Shown here: one piece after another, positions 35,690-47,465 of the stretch
Position numbering within the stretch: the first letter of the stretch is position 1
How the letters are laid out: the number at the start of each line of letters is the position of its first letter
NCBI GenBank assembly: GCA_941918925.1
Contig: OW799234.1
Coordinates: 95,397,978 to 95,461,977, forward strand
DNA: 64,000 nucleotides
Source: Phyto melanocephala
Taxonomy: Eukaryota; Arthropoda; Insecta; Diptera; Rhinophoridae
Reading direction: 5' to 3'
Position numbers and translations under genes: made by a program
The notes under the pieces: model-generated
Told to the model about the DNA's origin: nothing
The model's input: the letters and a program-made list of their open reading frames with translations, nothing else
The model's database searches: none

Positions 35690-36190
35690 AAATGAAGAAC
35701 ATATTATAGGGTTACCCAAATCTTGATAAACCGAAGGAGATTCTGAAACTGAGTAGATCCACAATAAGGAAATTAACTAGTGCAATAACTGGCAACGCGG
35801 AGTTGAGAACTTAACAAGCCCGCTTGAGATTGTTGGAATAAATGACATGTAAGGCATAAGAGGAAGAGGACGAGACCTTGGAACACTACCTTTCTCATTG
35901 TCCTGCGTAAAATACGCAACAATTTTGACGTGGATACTATTCCGAACTTGAAATACCTAAGGAACTCAAACTGTAGGTCCGTAAGAAATTACATTGAGGG
36001 ATTGGGTTCTTGAGCTAGTCAATTTTTATGGAGAAAATAGGATTATGGTTTTTGTAAGAGAAATTCCATTTTCGCATCAAGCGCACAATATGCTACTTGG
36101 GCATATGAGTATTCCCTTGGGCTTTTAGTGTCCCTCTTTTTTAACCTTAACTAACCTGAGTTTAAAGTAAAGTAAAGTAAAGTAAAGTAC
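35690..36190 (+). pseudogene. Non-LTR retrotransposon C-terminal relict with (AAAGT)n tail
   Basis: The translation NAELRTYKARLRLLE, a stop, then EEEDETLEHYLSHCPA and, shifted, RSVRNYIEGLG follows the end of the RNase H region in Jockey/I-type elements. There a C...C...EDETxxHxLCHCPAL pattern is common. Stops and shifts are frequent. An (AAAGT)5 microsatellite at 36163-36188 may be the 3' tail of the insertion. Confidence 0.5.
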
Positions 36191-36529
36191 ACAAGTTACT
36201 GTTGAGTTGAACAACTTTTTCCCTTACATATTTTTTGTTTGATTTTTTAGATAACAAAATATGAAAAATAAAAATTTTTTGCACTTAACATGAAACATTA
36301 TCGCCATTTTTAACTTTCCAATACTGGGTTTGTTTTATAACATCTCCATAACACATTTCAGATTTGGCTATAGCCCTCGAATTTCTACAACAATGTTGCC
36401 GTTGAGTTCAAGTTATGTCTCAGGCTTGTTCACATATACTTACTTATTTCTTTAAATAATCCTAAATAAAATGTTCGGGAGCTGGCCATTCTAACCAATT
36501 AATTTCAAAATATCTGGAAATTTTTTATT
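36191..36529. other. No gene seen
   Basis: AT-rich sequence with nothing recognised. Confidence 0.5.
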
Positions 36530-37041
36530 GCTCGAAAATTTTACTTCAAAGTGTGATTGTGTCTCGGACAGTGCGGTCAGTGCCTCCAGCCTGCCGAAGC
36601 CACATATCAGATCTGTCTTTAAGAGAAGATTGTAAAAAATGTTCTATTGATTCCGCTCTCTGTTTAGGGTTTTAACAGCTCCATCTTTATTTTCGATAAA
36701 GTATGTCCGAATGATATTTTTACATGAAATGCCATACCATACTGTACAGTGTACACCCAACTGACGTTGATGAATTGCTTTATCCGCTTATTAACAACTC
36801 CATACTAATGAAAATAAATTTTATCACTCGCAAGCAGACTTTCAATGAAGTTGATCTCATTTCTTGCCAACTGTTGAAATTCAACTGCAAAATTTAGACG
36901 TTACCGATGAAATGCGCGTTTTAAGTTTTGCTGTAATTTCACTTTATATGGAGATAACAGTAAATTTTTTTTAATGCACCGTATTAGCATAGGAGCTAGA
37001 AATCAAAAAGCCTTCTTTCAGATGGTTCTGGTGTTTTCTTA

Positions 37042-37952
37042 GAGCGTGTTTACATGAAGGGACATGTCCCCTCCGACACGAGTTTGTTGGTTAGGGGTGC
37101 TGCGTTGAGTACGGGGTAGCAATTGTCGCACGTTTTGTGAATTTGAGGGGACAAATTTGACATTTCTCTTTTACATCTTTCGTTTCCTTGTATTCTTGTT
37201 ATCTTATGTATGACCGGTGTTGCCAGACTGATATTTTATGGAATTTGCAAAAAAAAAGATGAAATATCCAATGAAAGCTCATTCATTAGAAATAAAAATA
37301 AGCCGCGTAACTCTTGCTCTAACCTCCATGGTTTTACCCACTCCTTTCGCCTTCTTTTATGCGGTAAACTATTTGCATTTTTATAGCATTCCAGCAAATT
37401 AAAAATTATTTCTACATTTTCAGCATCATCTAGATCTAATGCTTCAACAGCCAGTTCAGTTAGGTCAACAATTTTGTTAGAAAATAGGTTTTTTTAGTTT
37501 CAATGTAAATTTTTATTCATAGTAGTTATTTTTTATATGTTCAATATTTTTTCTATGTTTGTGAGTTTGTGTAAAATTATCAAGACGAAAAGATATTAAT
37601 ATTTATATTAAATAAATTAATATCTCTATTTTTTTTTTTTAAATTTCTTCAATAATTTCTTCTTCAGAAAGATCAGCCATTATGTTTCTTAAAATTTATT
37701 TAATTTTGATTTTTTAAATACTTGTATTGACACTGCTACTGTTGACAAATCATAAATTGTATATGTATGGCAGCCCTTCTAACGAATAAAGGGATAAAGG
37801 GAATTAGTTTATTTAACGTCAAAAAGTAGCATTGTTCCTGCAACAAAATCCCTTCATGTAAACGCAAGAAGATTTTAGAAGGGACACCAAAATAAAATAC
37901 AAGCCAACGCAAGCAGAGACGCTGGGACATGTCCCTTCATGTAAACTAGCTC
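37042..37952 (-). mobile_element. PIF/Harbinger element, internally deleted
   Basis: The ends GAGCGTGTTTACATGAAGGG and CCCTTCATGTAAACTAGCTC form about 30-bp inverted repeats that extend through GACATGTCCC. TTA lies directly outside both (37039-37041 and 37953-37955), the 3-bp TWA duplication of PIF/Harbinger. Minus-strand coding remnants of a Harbinger transposase N-terminus lie inside. Confidence 0.8.
37250..37682 (-). pseudogene. Harbinger transposase N-terminal fragment
   Basis: On the minus strand MADLSEEEIIEEI starts near 37682. After an AT-rich gap (possibly an intron) the sequence resumes near 37480 with VDLTELAVEALDLDDAENVE, then RRRKEWVKPWRLEQELRG. The latter resembles the RRWWVRPW-type block before the DDE domain in PIF/Harbinger transposases. 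The catalytic domain is absent, so the fragment cannot be active. Confidence 0.6.
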
Positions 37953-38110
37953 TTAGCAGTACAAATTAAACGTGCTCTAACGGTTCGTTGCAAATCTCTT
38001 ACTGCGCTATGTTGGCGCTGATGAATTAAACTGTGATGTTAAAATGTCTATAATACTCTTTGCGTTAAAATAATTGATCTCTTATTTGAATGATAAAAAT
38101 CTGCTTTCTT

Positions 38111-38470
38111 GTTCTGTTGTAAAACTCCGTTGAAAAAAATTTTAAAAATATATTAACGGAAAATTTATTAAATTTCTTAACCCCATTATCATACTTTTAA
38201 TAGGTCTGACGTTCTCAATTACGCACTTTTATATGTTATTTAAAAAATAGTTCAATGTCCTCCATCTTTCGAACTACGTATTTTGTGATATACCACTTTA
38301 GAAGTTAATGAGCGATATGTATATTACAAGTACTGATAATTATAAAGAACTGTTACCGATAATAAAGTTGTTGCCTTGAACTAACATAATACAATTTTAG
38401 TTAAATATTTCTTGACGTTGCACAGAAAGTAATAACAAAATCTACTCACCGTTCGTAGGATTGTTGACCA
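38111..38470. other. No gene seen
   Basis: AT-rich sequence between the mariner relict and the next MITE. Confidence 0.5.
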
Positions 38471-39458
38471 CACAGAAAAAAATATCCCTTAAATTTGTTT
38501 AATTAAGTGACTTTTTGATTTGTTTTAAAATTCTAATTATTTATATTTTTATTAGCTGAATTAATTTTTTTCAATTGATATTAAATATTTTCAAAAACAA
38601 AGAGATTTCTGTCAGTTGAATAAAATAAATAAAAAATTAAAAATTTTATTTTACATGAAATTTTTTGAAAATTGAATTTCTTAGAATTAATTTAATATAG
38701 TTATTATTCAATGAGCAGAATAATAAAAAATATTTAGTAGACAATATGCAAGAAAAAGTTCTGGTAAGTGAAAATATATAAAAATATGTTCAGTTTTAAA
38801 TATAATAAATGGTTTCAGTTTCATTGTAGATGTACCCAAATCCAATAATTATTGTATCCCCTTATATTCCTCAGAATTCTCATTTTAGTAGGTAAGTTTG
38901 TTGAATTTCTTCACTCTGTCTGATCAAGCCTTTTTAAAGGTTAATATTCCTTTATATCTAGGTTGTTGATGTTACCAGTTATTCTTGGATCTCCGGCTTT
39001 CGATATGGTATAGTATGTCTACTTATGGAACCCTACTTATTATGCTAAATTATTTTTATATAATTCGTTATTTATATAAAACATAGATTCATATGTACCA
39101 TATATGAATATTAAGAATATATAAATATCAAAAAAAATATTTATTTTTTTTTATTTTTTTTTTTTCTAAACAGGTTAAATAATTTTTGTTATTGATATAA
39201 TAAATAATTTTATTATATAATTACCAAATTTCAATTATAGACATGATTAAATTAATTAAAATCATTTTGGAAAAAATGGAAATTTTAATTAATTTTTAAT
39301 ACTGTTTTAATTGATATTTTTCTCAACATTTGTTCAATTAAAACTATTAATTTTCATTTAGTTAATAGTATCATTTTGATGATTAGAGCAAAATTAAACA
39401 ATTTTTTAATTATTGATATTAATTTCGTAATTAAAGTCCATAATTATTTTTTTCTGTG
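38471..39458. mobile_element. CACAGAAAAA-ended element, copy 3
   Basis: It starts CACAGAAAAAAATATCCCTT and ends TTATTTTTTTCTGTG. CA lies outside both ends, where copy 1 has TA. Interior blocks (GAGCAGAATAATAAAAAATA, GTTTCAGTTTCATTGTAGAT) are shared with copy 1. No coding sequence was seen. Confidence 0.75.
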
Positions 39459-40583
39459 CAGGATTTAAATAACATGAAATACAATTTTAATATATAAGAG
39501 TATAAACTATTTACTAAAATTAAAAAATATATAAAACCTTCTGTATATTTATTCAATATATCATGATACTTTTACAAATGTTCAGCACAAAAATCTTAAA
39601 ACAAAAAATACTTATACTCGTATATTTTCTTAATTAATAAAAGGATTAAATTTGAGTACATATTTGCCAAAACAAAGTGATTTTTTTTAACACAGCAAGA
39701 AAGTAGGGGAATTCGAAAAAACAGGGTACGAAAATGTTTAGTATTCTTACAAATATGTACCTTTTTAACTTAGTTTAATTTTGTTTTTAACTTCAAAATT
39801 TATTAAGTAGAGTAACGATAATTATATTTATTTCAGCGATACCCAAATCAAAAACGCCACAAAGGTTGATGAAGTGTATAGCAGAATATCTAATTCATTT
39901 AAAAATCCTGTTTGTGATTAATTACAGTTTACAAAGTATATTTTGAAAGCGTTTAATTGAAACAACAAGATGTTACAATCTGTTAATAAAAATCATAGAC
40001 TGAAAGATTTTGACATATGCCTTTTACATTTCAAATCAAAGAGCATGTATCAGATTAATATTTTATAATCTTCTATATCTGCGATATGTATCTGAAATAT
40101 TTCTTTTTTCTAAAATAATAATATAAGGCACAATTAATGTACTGTTACTGGTTTTTGGAACATGAATATGAAATATATATGTTCTTTTTAGTAGAATACA
40201 CGTGTCAAAAAACTTTAAGCTTGGAAATGAAAATAAAATTTTCATCGTTTTTTTTTCAAATAATTAAGCAACAAAGAAATTAAAACAACAATTTACCACC
40301 AACAACCAAATAAAAGACAGCTCTGTACCATGTTTCTGATGTGCCATCAAAATTCCTAACAATCATCAAATCTAAAATACGTAATATTTTTAAGGATACA
40401 AAAAACCATAAATATGCATTAGGCATAAAATTTATTTTTATAAAATGGTCATGTAAAAATTATTCTAAAAGTAATTGTTGTAATTTTCCTTAATACAACT
40501 ATTATTACCTTATAAGCATAAACAAATTCAATGTGTTGCCCATGACAGACATGTTTACTAAAGAATACCACCTTACAAGTAGA
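39459..40583. other. No gene seen
   Basis: AT-rich sequence. A 60-codon minus-strand frame at 40063 has no domain. Confidence 0.5.
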
Positions 40584-40666
40584 AACAAGTAAGAGTGCTA
40601 TATTCGGCCGTGCCGAATCTGATAATACCCTTCACCATCATGTACAAAGCTATAATCCCACATCGT

Positions 40667-40674
40667 ATCTTAAC
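40667..40674 (+). repeat. 8-bp target duplication, left copy
   Basis: ATCTTAAC directly precedes the inserted element. It is identical to the bases at 44657-44664. Confidence 0.9.
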
Positions 40675-41363
40675 TAGACCCCTGCACAAATGGATTTGTA
40701 CTTAAAAAGTACATATGATCTAGCAAAGCATGAACACTTACTCGAACTATAATAAAAAACAAGGTACATGTTTTTGAGAACAACAAAATTAGCGAGTAAC
40801 TATTGGTTATTACTCGACTTTGTTTTTGCTTGCTAACCACTTGTTCGTTTTTCTCTCTCACTTGACCATTCATAAAACGAACGGTAGAGTATCATGCGAC
40901 AGCCAAACTTCACTAAGTACTCTCAGTACCACTTGAAGTTTTGCAAATATTAAAAACAAATAATATTGTTCCATGTATTTAATCTTTTTTAACCGTTAAG
41001 TTTAATAAAAAAAAATGGAAATAAATGAGGTATGTTTATAACTTTATTTATTTAGATCATTTGAATTTTTATTTATTTATAAATATTTAAAGTGAAATTT
41101 ATTTGCAATAATAAACTTTATTTGAAAATAATAATCATGGGAAACATCAATTAAATGTACATTTGTATGTAGATATGTATGTACATGTATTAAAAAATTC
41201 TAATTCAAATTATAGAAAAAAGCATTTTAGCTAACAACTATAACATAAAGATTGCTAAAATTGATACACATCTAGTCATTTTTAGAAAAAAAGGAAGTAA
41301 AAAATTAACTTGTACATATATGAAAAATATTTAGGCTAAATTAAACAAAAAATTTTCTAATTA

Positions 41364-41868
41364 CACTGCTCTGCAGCAAAATCCTCCATTTAATAAAACT
41401 ATGTGGACTATATGGAATTTGACGCGCTGAACTCAAATCCGTTGTCGGTTTTTTTCCATCAGATCGGGATTTTTTTTTATGGGCGTGGCAAATTGTTCCC
41501 CCTAAATTAGTCAGGTACGGACACATATTTAATAGTAACTCGAGAACCAGTCATCTGATTTCCAAAAATAAAACACAAAAAAATGTGTAACAAAATTGTT
41601 TTTATTTCAGTGGAATACAATTTTTCTCTATCTCTTATCGTTTTGGAGGTATTTAGAAATTAATGGAGAAAAAAATTTTTTTTCGTGCAAAATTCGTAAT
41701 ATTTTTCAATTTAAAAATGAAATTTAAAAAAATATAAGGCAAATATTCAACATTTTAAACTTTTTTTCTAAGAGCTACTTATCTTGGAAATAAAAAAAGC
41801 CATAAACTATAAAAGTCGGTTAAGAAATGTGGATTTTATTGTCAATTTACCGCAGGTACCCAATATTG
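41364..41868 (+). repeat. Left arm of the long inverted repeat
   Basis: Inverted partner of 43845-44354. It includes TTTATGGGCGTGGCAAATTG and GTACGGACAC blocks that recur in reverse on the right arm. Confidence 0.9.
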
Positions 41869-42196
41869 TAATGCAACCAGCGTTACTTATGATATATGTA
41901 ACATTTCGTTATGTGAGCAGGTAATGGAACTAAAGTACAACGGTATTTTACATAGTTCTTGGAATTAATATTTATAACAGTATTTTTCAATTATCTGTGA
42001 TTTCAAATTAAGAACATTAGGGTAGATTCTGGTATTTATTGTATATATAGAAGCTAATGGGCAATAAGTAAGTCACTTTTAATTTAAATATCGTGCGGTT
42101 AAAATCGGAAACAGTAAATAGATCTTATAGTGTACATTGTTATTGTGTAAAGAAATAAAGCAATTAAAGAATCTACAAACGCTTTCAGATTACAAA

Positions 42197-43560
42197 ATGT
42201 CAAGGATTTGTAACAAATCTCCAAATTTATTTTGTTACGTATGTGGCGATCTAACTTTAAGTTCTCAACGGGAGACAATATCTTCCAAGCTTAAAGATGC
42301 TTATTGCCGTTATTTTGGGTTTCCTATCGATGATAGAGATAAAAATTGGCTGCCGAAAATATGTTGTAGTAGCTGTGGTAAGTCTTTAAGAGGTTGGTTA
42401 AAAGGAAGTCATAAGTCTTTATGAAGCCGTTTATGAAACCAGCGATTTGGAGTGAACCACAAAATCATCAAAATGATTGCTACTTTTGCCATACTAAAAC
42501 ACGTGGGTTTACGAAAGAAACCAAAAATAAAGTTACATATCCAAATACTTCATGCGTCAAACGACCAGTTTTCTAGTTTACAAGTAAATTTTTACCTCCA
42601 TTGCCTCCTACAGACGATGAAGAAGATGGGCTTTCTGCAGCAACTGAATCCACTTACGCCAGCATGGGTGTTTCTTTGCATTCATTTGGAAGTCCAACGA
42701 GTACACCTTATTTTCCGAATTAAACTGATATGAATAACTTAGTTTGTAAATCAAGGCTTTAAAAAAACCAAGTCTGAGCTTCTTGCATCCCAATGAAAAG
42801 AATGGAGCTTGGTGCAAACGGACGTTAACGTCTCTTACTTTCGAAATAAAGAACAACCTTTTTTAATATATTTCAGCAAAGAGGAAGGTTTGATATTTTG
42901 CGATAATGCTGATGGACTTTTGCGACAACTGTGTTTCAGTCATAAATCTCAGGATTGGCGGCTTGTTATTAATTCATCCAAGACAAGTTTGAAAGCCGTT
43001 TTATTTCACAATGGCAACAAATTTCCATTGGTCCCACTCGCGTTTGCAAGAAATATGAAAGAAAACTATTGTAGCATGAAGATGATACTACAAAAAATTA
43101 AATATTCACATTACTCATGGAATCTGCAGATTTTAAAGTCGTAGCAATGTTAAATGGATTGCAAAGTGGATATACTAAGTTTTATTGCTTCTTATGTAAA
43201 TGGGATAGCCGCGCAAAAGAAAAACACTACAATGTTAAAATTTGACCGAAAAGAGTAAATTTCATTCCAGGAAAAAAATGTAGCAGAAGAGCCTTTAAAC
43301 CAAAAGGAACAAACTCTTCTCTTCATATAAAGCTAGGCCTAATGAAAAATTTTATCAAAGCAATGAACAAGGATGGTGAAGCCTTTCTATACATTAAGAG
43401 AAAATTTCCTAGAATCAGAGATGCTAAAGTAAAAGAAGGCATATTTGTAGGTCCACAAATACGACAGCTTATGAAGGACGAGGTCTTCAGAACGAAATTG
43501 AATGATGTGCAAGAAAGAGAATGGACAGCTTATGCTACTTTTTTATTTTGTGTCTCCTAA
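42197..43560 (+). pseudogene. Decayed cysteine-rich protein of a DNA transposon, function unassigned
   Basis: Four consecutive segments in different frames make one ancestral protein. (1) From ATG 42197: FCYVCGDLTLSS through WLPKICCSSCGKSLRGW, a pair of CxxC motifs like a zinc ribbon. (2) 42421-42723: KPAIWSEPQNHQNDCYFC, another CxxC, then a Pro/acidic linker. (3) 42809-43144: EGLIFCDNADGLLRQL and SSKTSLKAVLFHNGNKFP. (4) 43129-43560: MLNGLQSGYTKFYCFLCKWD, SSLHIKLGLMKNFIKAM, EGIFVGPQIRQLMKDE, stopping at YATFLFCVS. I recall similar uncharacterised proteins, often multi-copy, in arthropod genomes, where the match continues further C-terminally. That part is missing here. At least three frameshifts and several stops make it non-functional. 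Its position between long inverted repeats suggests it was the transposase. Confidence 0.65.
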
Positions 43561-43844
43561 ATAAAAATTAATAATTATTAACAAAAATTTTGTGTTATTT
43601 TAAATAAAATAGGCTGTAAATATTTTAATTTTTTATTGTAATTTGAAGTTATCTACGGGTGACGACAGGGTGGGTGCTTTAAGCGAGGCGATGCTACAAA
43701 ATTACAATCTAGCAAATTTTTTTTGCTTGTATTTGTTTTTGTTGTACGAAAATAGATAGAAGTAAAAAGTTGCCATTCATTGTTGCTACAAGTCGCTTTA
43801 GTGCGCCCACTCTGACGTTGTTTGCTGCATTGCACATATTTAGT

Positions 43845-44354
43845 CAATATTGGGTACCTGCGGTAAATTGACAATAAAATCTGCATTTTTTAACTGATTT
43901 TTATGGTTTATGGCTTTTTTTATTTTCAAGATAAGTAGCTCTTAGAAAAAAGTTTAAAATGTTGAATATATGCCTTATATTTTTTTTAATTCCATTTTTA
44001 AATTGAAAAATATTACGAATTTTGCACGAAAAAATTTGTTTTTTCTCCATTAATTTCTAAATAACTCCAAAACGATAAGAGATAGAGAAAAATTCCACTA
44101 AAATAAATACAATTTTGTTACACATTTCTTGGTGTTTTACTTTTGAAAATCGGATGACTGGTTCTCGAGTTAGGAGGAAATAAGTATCCGTACCTGACTA
44201 ATTTAGGGGGAAAAATTTGCCACGCCCATAAAAAAAAATCCCGATCTGATGGAAAAAAACCGACAACGGATTTGAGTTCAGCGCGTCAAAATCCATATAG
44301 TCCACATAGTTTTATTAAATGGGAAGACAAAAAATTATTTTTTGCAGAGCAGTG
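43845..44354 (-). repeat. Right arm of the long inverted repeat
   Basis: Inverted partner of 41364-41868. It has about 10 extra bases near the tip (around 44325-44342). Confidence 0.9.
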
Positions 44355-46775
44355 TTATCAATAGTCTAAGAAATAAATTTTTGGGTAATTACACAAATTT
44401 CAGCATTGCTGTGTAATACTACAAGTACCACATGAAGTGAACATAATTTTATAGGTACTTCTTTTTCATTGTACCCATTTTTATATGTTCCTTTTTTTCG
44501 GAACATATTTCATCTACGGCTTCTGCATGTTAGTATTTATAAAAACAACAATCACTTCTCTTCACTGTTTGAGCGTTAAGCAAGAGAGCAAATAAATACT
44601 ATATTCGACAGCGAGTTTCACATGTAAAGAAAAAAGTTACTCGTTGCAGACCTCTAATCTTAACCTATATTTCATGTAATACGCCATTTTTCCTTATTAT
44701 TTCCGATGCCATCCTTGATTTTGAATTTTTACGTAGTTAATTGTATTATACTAGTCAAGCCCTTTAAAATGATACCCATATTGATGGGGTTAAAACAATT
44801 TTGTTTTAGACGCCATCTTGGATTTTAAATTTTTTAATAATTTACTGCATTCTACTGGTCAAGCCCTTTCATTTGATACCAATACTGAGGGGATTCTAGA
44901 AGTTACATATTAAAATACCAGATTTGACCCATATATAAAATTATTGTCCGCCATTTGGTAGTAGTAGTAGTAGCCAACATGAATTTGAATTTTTTTTTTT
45001 AGTGCTTATATTGCGCTAGTCAAGTACTTTCAGATGATTCCAATATTGACTCTCTCGGTTGTCTAGAAGCTGAAAAAATTGATTTTCGTTTGAAAATTTT
45101 TGGAATATATATTTAAAAGAAATTTTTTTGCCTATTACTTTACCGATTAGCCCACGATTTATCCAAAATTTTTCACGAATATATCTAGAGGGAAATCTTA
45201 TCTACAAATATTAGCAAAGGTACCTATAAATTGCTGAAAAATTTTAGATTTGGTGGTAGAAATATTGGAAATAACAGAGGCAGTCGTGCTTATTTGCTTA
45301 TATCTCAGAAAATTATCATTGCCGAATATTTTCAAAAGATTGATATCGTACACAGATCTGAGGAACATATGCTTGCTTCTAAAAGTTGATTTCAACAAAC
45401 ACACGGAAATTACAAACGGAATGACAATGCCATATATACCCTTGTGCACCACAGGTGAAGGGTATAAAAAAGTCAGCCGTCCACATTCAAAAAAAAAAGT
45501 ATTTTTTTAATGCGATTTCCCAAAAAAAATTACCACTGTTTTGCTCCAAAGTCAATTTCCATTTAGAACCTCGTTCTTGTATTTTTTTTTTTAAATCTAA
45601 GCTTCACCACTTTTTCGATGTTGAACGTAGAGGTCGCCTTTTTTATACCCGCCACCAAAAAAATGGTGGGGGTATATTCATTTTGTCATTCCGTTTGTAA
45701 CACATCGAAATATCCATTTTAGACCCCACAAAGTATATATATTCTGAATCAGGGTTTGATTTGATGACGATCTGGCTATGTCCGTCCGTCTGTCCGTCTG
45801 TTGAAAGCACGATAGAGGTCGCACCGAAAAAGCTAGGGGGCTCAAATTTTGCCAGAATCTTTCTTATAGACAAGGTTTGTTTGGTATTGAAAATGGGCTA
45901 AATCGGAATATTAGGAAGAGAGTTATAGCTCGAAAAGCAAGAGTAGGTCGAAAAAACCGTGTCCTTCGAACATCAAATAAAATAGAATTGTGTCCAAACG
46001 CCTTAACGTAGACTCATGAAACTTCGAAGATATATTTCCTGGGTAAAGACAATATTTTTCCCCGAAAATTGTCTAAATATATGCATTAGGAGAGGAGTTA
46101 TCGATCAAAATGTACGAAAATTTGTACCGCACAGTGTATTTTTCGGTATATTTAAAAACAAAAACGTCATAAAAGCAACACAATTGGATGTGCGACTCTG
46201 AAATTTTGCACACTTTGCTTTTAGGTGACACGCTTTCTTGTAACGGCAAATCAATGTGCCACGCCCACTTTTACGCCCACCTCCCATATAACGTTTTACC
46301 TAAAATTCATATAATTTCTCTATTAATAAAGATTTTGGAATAATAAAGGACTATATTGAAACACCTAAGTTGTACTCATTAGCAAAAACAACTTTAACAT
46401 GCCTACTATAACGCCCACTTTCACTTTTGAATTGTGTCCAGACGCATAAACGTAGTCATGAAACTTCGAATATATATTTATCGAGTCAAAAGAATATTTT
46501 TCCCTGAAAATAGCTTAAATCTATGAATTAGGAAAAAAGTTATAGATAAAAATGTACGAAAATTTATACCGCATAGTGTATATATGTACGATTCTGAAAT
46601 TTTGCAAACATGGCTTTTTGGTCAAAGTCTTGGTTATAACGGAAAATAGATGTGCCACGCACACTTTTTTCCTTAAATTTTTATAAAAATATATTAGTCA
46701 TATATATTAGCATTTATTCATCTTACACTGCGCCATTTATTGTACTGTAGCTAAATCTATATATATAAAAGTGAA

Positions 46776-46780
<5 letters not shown>

Positions 46781-46840
<60 letters not shown>
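46781..46840. repeat. (GT)30 microsatellite
   Basis: A perfect dinucleotide repeat just inside the Helitron 5' end. An 84-codon open frame that begins in it (CVCVCV...) is not a gene. Confidence 0.95.
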
Positions 46841-46842
<2 letters not shown>

Positions 46843-46932
46843 GCTATAGACTCCGAAACTGCAAAACCGATCGGGCTCAAACTTTGGTAAGTTGTTGTAC
46901 ACATACCGGGGAGTGTTTATGGGTGAAAAAAA

Positions 46933-47465
46933 GTGGGCGGGGCCACGCCCATAAAAAATTAGTTATCAGTTTTAGCTACTTGCACTTGACCGATTTTTCT
47001 GAACTTTTGCACACATATCGAGCTGTCACGACTAAATAATTTTGTGATAAGAAAAGTGGGCGGGGCCACGCCCTTAAAAAAGTTTTAATTTTGAGGTACT
47101 TGCACTGGACCGATTTTTCTGAAACTTTGCACACATATTAAGCTATTGTGACTTTATAATTTTGTGATTAAAAATGTGGGCGGGGCCACGCCCATAAAAA
47201 AAGGCTACAATTTTGAGGTACTTGCACCAGACCGATTTTTCTGAAACTTTGCACACATATTGAGCTGTCATGACTAAATAATTTCGTGATAAGAAAAGTG
47301 GGCAGTGCCACGCCTATAAAAAAAAGGTATCATTTTGAGGTACTTGCACTTGACCGATTATTCTGAAACTTTGCACACATATTGAGCTGTTATGACTTTA
47401 CAATTTCGTGACTAGAAAAGTGGGCTATGCCACGCCCATAAAAAAATTATAATTTTTAGGTTTTT
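46933..47465 (+). repeat. Five tandem ~122-bp repeats with a GC palindrome
   Basis: GTGGGCGGGGCCACGCCC or a mutated version begins at 46933, 47056, 47176, 47298 and 47420, so the period is 120-123 bases. Between them the unit reads GAGGTACTTGCACTTGACCG, then TTTTTCTGAAACTTTGCACA and CATATTGAGCTGT. The first three palindromes (GGGCGGGGCCACGCCC) are intact and the last two are degraded. Confidence 0.9.

Larger units (their letters stand above)
36530..38110 (-). pseudogene. DD41D mariner transposase relict split by a Harbinger element
   Basis: Read on the minus strand from 38110 down, a linker (VRDLQRTVRARLICTAKKTP) is followed, after the insertion at 37042-37952, by SPYKVKLQQNLKRAFHR. SDKIYFHxYGVVNKR is the first-Asp block with altered residues. 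WVYTVQYG comes next, and then DLICGFGRLEALTALSE stands where DMWFQQDGATAHTA is expected. The order is correct but the sequence is heavily mutated, and the second Asp is lost. The insertion splits the N-terminal domain. Confidence 0.6.
41364..44354 (+). mobile_element. Long-inverted-repeat (foldback-like) DNA transposon
   Basis: Two arms of about 505 bases (41364-41868 and 43845-44354) are inverted copies of each other. They start CACTGCTCTGCAG and end at ...GGTACCCAATATTG. They differ mainly in small indels near the tip and in scattered substitutions. TTA lies directly outside both ends (41361-41363, 44355-44357), probably a 3-bp target duplication. The 2-kb centre holds a decayed gene for a cysteine-rich protein. 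I cannot assign the superfamily from memory. It is inserted in the hAT-type element. Confidence 0.8.
40675..44656. mobile_element. hAT-type element, non-autonomous, interrupted
   Basis: The ends TAGACCCCTGCAC and TTGCAGACCTCTA are imperfect inverted repeats, and an 8-bp duplication (ATCTTAAC) flanks them, as hAT transposases make. Without the inner element (41364-44354) it is about 1 kb long and codes for nothing recognisable. A 67-codon minus-strand frame at its left end is incidental. Confidence 0.75.
40584..45478 (+). mobile_element. Helentron (DINE-1-like) split by a 4-kb insertion
   Basis: The left piece (40584-40674) has AACAAGTAAGAGTGCTATAT and the hairpin TTCGGCCGTGCCGAA. The right piece (44657-45478) continues with CCTATATTTCATGTAATACG and ends ACAGGTGAAGGGTATAAAA. 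The intact copy at 17194 runs across this junction without a break (GCTTAACCTACATTTCATG), which proves the insertion. The right piece repeats a CAAGCCCTTT...GATACC block two or three times. Confidence 0.8.

Noticed and set aside
46785..47039. 84-codon open frame beginning in the (GT)n tract
   Set aside because: Its first half is only the translation of a dinucleotide repeat (CVCVCV), and it lies inside a non-autonomous Helitron.
46933..47465. Regularly spaced palindromic repeats that could suggest a CRISPR array
   Set aside because: The unit is 122 bases with similar sequence throughout rather than short repeats with unique spacers, and it lies inside a eukaryotic Helitron.
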